Positions 62,501 to 64,000 of a stretch of 64,000 nucleotides of DNA are shown in pieces. The DNA comes from an uncultured Cytophagales bacterium (GTDB taxonomy: Bacteria; Bacteroidota; Bacteroidia; Cytophagales; UBA9547). Under the pieces are notes generated by a model, which did not search any database, had not been told where the DNA came from, and was given only the letters and a program-made list of their open reading frames with translations. Both the position numbers and the translations under genes were made by a program. The stretch's first letter is position 1. Each line of letters opens with the position of its first letter. Location: contig CAMFLX010000013.1 of assembly GCA_945957555.1 (NCBI GenBank), positions 1-64,000 of the forward strand. The letters run 5' to 3'.

Positions 62501-64000
62501 CATAAGTAAACCACACCTTTTTCAAGGTCAGCTTTCCCCTTGTCGGATTTTTCACATTACCAGCCAAATCTGTGGTCACCGCATTGGGAGTACTTGGGCA
62601 AAGGGAATAATCATAATCCAAAAACACCGTCTTTAAAGGTTCATTTTTACCGTTGAGTTTATCCTTTTTAGCATACAACACTATCTTCTTTAAACATTTA
62701 AGTCTATTTTCTGAAGAATTATTAGCCAACAATATATTGTCATAAAGCCCCCCATGTATATCCTGTACGCCAAGCCCATCCAGTCTTTCATCTAAATAAA
62801 ATTCCGCAATATGGGTTTTGGTCTCAATGGAGTGTACATACCAAATCTCTTTTGTACCATAAGTAAAGCTCCCTTTATCGTCATCCTGTGTACCAAACAA
62901 GCCTTCAGAGTAAGTGGCCTTATCTTTCTCAAAGGGTGTTCTCCACTGATAGGCAGACGAAGTTTTTGAATAATTGAATTTGGTATAATTACCAAGATCA
63001 CCATCAGAGGGGCCAGTCACCCCATCACTGTCTACATAATCACTAGACAATATGTAAGTTAAGAGATAAGAACTAGCACTTCCTGGAGTCTTAGTCTCCT
63101 CATAAAAATGGTCAATCCCATTTTTATTATTTGCAGTTGGGTCTTTTGTTTTATCGTACGATACCAAACCTGTACTCCTTTGTCCGCCAGGACTTACACT
63201 GAAGACCAATTCACGCTGCTCATTATTATAGGAAGGTATTCCATATACATACCTTGCACCAGAATTATCAGTTACTTTTACCTCAGAAATATGATGTGCT
63301 TTACGTACCCCTCCTACCCTATCTACAGGACTGTGCTCCTTATACGTTAAGGGCTGATCTTTGCTACTTACCCTAGAAGTCGCTGCTGACGTAGTAGGAA
63401 CTGTACTTTTTTGATCAATAGTAAAATCATTAAATTTATAACTCAATATTGGACTCGTGGCGAATACAGTTGCTTTTTCTGCATTCAAATGCTGGAATGA
63501 GCTGTTGCGGGTTCTTCTCTGTTGACGACGATAACTCGAAAATGTTCTATTCATGTTACCTGCTCCTTTTTGAGTCAAGAAATCATATTGTCCGCTTAGT
63601 TCTCCTTCAATTAACGAATATGCATAAGCATTGTCTGCCAGTAAGCTCCCGTTTCTATAAGTAGGATCATTCTCTGGTGACATGTCGCCTATCTTTCCAA
63701 AATATGCCTTTTCTAATATTGTGTTACTTTTACCTTGATTAGGATTATCTAAATTTTGCATCCTGCCACTAGTCCATCTCCCAGCTGAAGAATTGGAAAA
63801 TACCGCATTGAAGTCTACACCTAACTTCAAATCCTTAAATGTAACATCATCTGCTGGTTTAAACCCTCCACTAAGCCCCACATCAATTACTTTATTAGAT
63901 TCCCGATTTACTGGATCTCCAACCGTAGCTATATCATCTCTAAATAGTCTGTAGGTACCACTAACACCCTGGCCAGACACACTGAAAATATCATAAGTAT
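59556..64000 (-). CDS. Giant RHS-associated protein, partial (more than 1480 aa)
   Basis: The frame is open to the right window edge (YDIFSVSGQGVSGTYRLFRDD is in frame before any start), so the N-terminus is outside. The visible part has a SpvB/RHS-like surface-protein character: repeated TxG-YxxxF strands (YVYGIPSYNNEQRELVFSV; YGTKEIWYVHSIETKTHIAEF), a long midsection with EVFPYTDQDKTKSDLYAKAYNLVRIKTPTGGEINVHYESDDYAYVQ-like sequence, and a C-terminus with GFDGFEDYDYGDCNDDHFSW then EAHTGKQSLKVAKKSS. The end shows no T9SS domain. First visible gene of the operon reading 64000 to 38852. Confidence 0.75.
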   Translation of the reverse strand, partial: TYDIFSVSGQGVSGTYRLFRDDIATVGDPVNRESNKVIDVGLSGGFKPADDVTFKDLKLGVDFNAVFSNSSAGRWTSGRMQNLDNPNQGKSNTILEKAYFGKIGDMSPENDPTYRNGSLLADNAYAYSLIEGELSGQYDFLTQKGAGNMNRTFSSYRRQQRRTRNSSFQHLNAEKATVFATSPILSYKFNDFTIDQKSTVPTTSAATSRVSSKDQPLTYKEHSPVDRVGGVRKAHHISEVKVTDNSGARYVYGIPSYNNEQRELVFSVSPGGQRSTGLVSYDKTKDPTANNKNGIDHFYEETKTPGSASSYLLTYILSSDYVDSDGVTGPSDGDLGNYTKFNYSKTSSAYQWRTPFEKDKATYSEGLFGTQDDDKGSFTYGTKEIWYVHSIETKTHIAEFYLDERLDGLGVQDIHGGLYDNILLANNSSENRLKCLKKIVLYAKKDKLNGKNEPLKTVFLDYDYSLCPSTPNAVTTDLAGNVKNPTRGKLTLKKVWFTYGFSNKGVLNPYKFDYATDANFPYQLKNYDRWGNFKKESDNTYGNEVFPYTDQDKTKSDLYAKAYNLVRIKTPTGGEINVHYESDDYAYVQNKQAMRMFKIAGVSKDKGDSPGNTLYTFDLNEYKCLHIDLGEGFSATDEAEAKQYFLDKYIGDISELYYKVKLNVVAPKGMQDYIQGYCTFSKNLADIGVVYDATKQKYTRAVIKLDSEGLNKGTSKNIHPFVKNGWLYARMHYNRDLNGSVNANQNGLLQIVGAVASSLNSILDLVFGFRTFMKGNLNSSVLTSSESFVKLYEHDKVKIGGGHRVKAVVMNDSWNQMVGDKEQTSNSKTSSYYGQVYDYTYQENGNTISAGVAAYEPIVGGEENPFRKLVKTVDRVPLAPDKEYYKELPMGESFFPAPSVGYRKVRTTPVRIENGSYQVNSLISNGTGYVEQEFYTAYEFPTIVQYTNLEHYQQKTNPILKVLKVQAQDYVSCSQGYMIVLNDMHGKEKSKKVMPDSRVGTKDSDAISFVEYKYKVKADGTLDNQVPLVDEKLNITQESGREIGVEIDVVNDNRYYDNLTRGGGADINGKLSLPPSFPIPPAFALIITALPDWDFESTTFTSVTTTKVVNKHGILVKTIAMDNGQTITTENLAWDKSTGDVLLTQVANEFHDPIWNFTYAGHWAYKEMGLAYQNEGLEFSSVTNTGYDGIKPYLIDGDEIFCNYTKLDGTEANDRCYYDGVKHLIIDKAGDEVPSANIKWAKIARSGARNVAMTPIASVSTLKDPRNDTKTKIIFDGTKSVLNAGATEFKNVWKPFCNCGEASNLKNPFVAGQRGQLRPWRSWTYLTERVQTITNNEVRIRNDGYFADYQNFWIESTGLLQPIDAATKAASKWQYVTEIENYNPVGMEIENKDALNRFSMAQFGYARNLPVATSNNSRYQETGFDGFEDYDYGDCNDDHFSWRLYEPQLSSQEAHTGKQSLKVAKKSSAKIVKIIQECDQ

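Overview
The window comes from a member of the Bacteroidota, probably a gliding or polysaccharide-degrading lineage; I cannot name the genus. The evidence is a SprE/PorW-type lipoprotein of the type IX secretion system (T9SS), a GH10 xylanase with a T9SS C-terminal sorting domain, SprB-like and DUF6443/RHS surface proteins, AT-rich TAnnTTTG promoter boxes and no Shine-Dalgarno-rich starts. No rRNA, tRNA or CRISPR array was seen.

Layout. Positions 1-1662 (+ strand) hold the tail of a polymorphic-toxin locus: a partial gene, a truncated EndoU toxin domain and a likely immunity gene. Positions 2181-4404 carry a Fic AMP-transferase, a 21-bp tandem-repeat array and a conserved hypothetical gene. 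Positions 4533-11358 (- strand) form an envelope operon: sprE/porW, PBP1A, heparinase II/III. Divergent from it are a shortened M23-like membrane protein, a bactofilin and a YifB/ComM ATPase (11442-13809). Next come a small MscS channel, a secreted GH10 xylanase and a DUF2892 protein. Positions 17445-23821 are a complete tetR-tolC-adaptor-RND efflux operon with a perfect 16-bp inverted-repeat operator. A NagB-LmbE fusion follows at 24554.

From 26544 to the right edge everything on the - strand is, or decorates, one very large polymorphic-toxin locus. Transcription enters from beyond 64000 and passes through three giant Sec-signal or partial surface proteins (>1480, 1669 and 1047 aa) carrying split YD/RHS-like segments. 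It then reads a 3936-aa RHS protein with a beta-propeller inserted in its YD core. The C-terminal 260 residues of that protein look like a papain-like peptidase toxin, and a 216-aa lipoprotein six bases downstream is the best candidate for its immunity protein.

Downstream (38700-27245) lies a graveyard of orphan toxin-immunity cassettes: more than ten small, mostly unrecognised genes (Imm30-like, SUKH/SMI1-like, DUF1629/Imm11-like, LRR). Most are preceded by a short toxin C-terminal tail whose stop codon abuts or overlaps the immunity start. Five of the immunity stops are followed within about 40 bases by the same degenerate motif (minus strand GGTGCTGGGTCAGATTATC), and two of these (35820 and 38852) are followed further on by a terminator plus a shared coding leader. 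An IS1-family transposase and two MITE-like elements sit among the cassettes. The best candidate for something undescribed is this combination: a split, multi-protein RHS apparatus feeding a cassette array with a recurrent boundary motif, plus a peptidase-like tip paired with a lipoprotein immunity gene.
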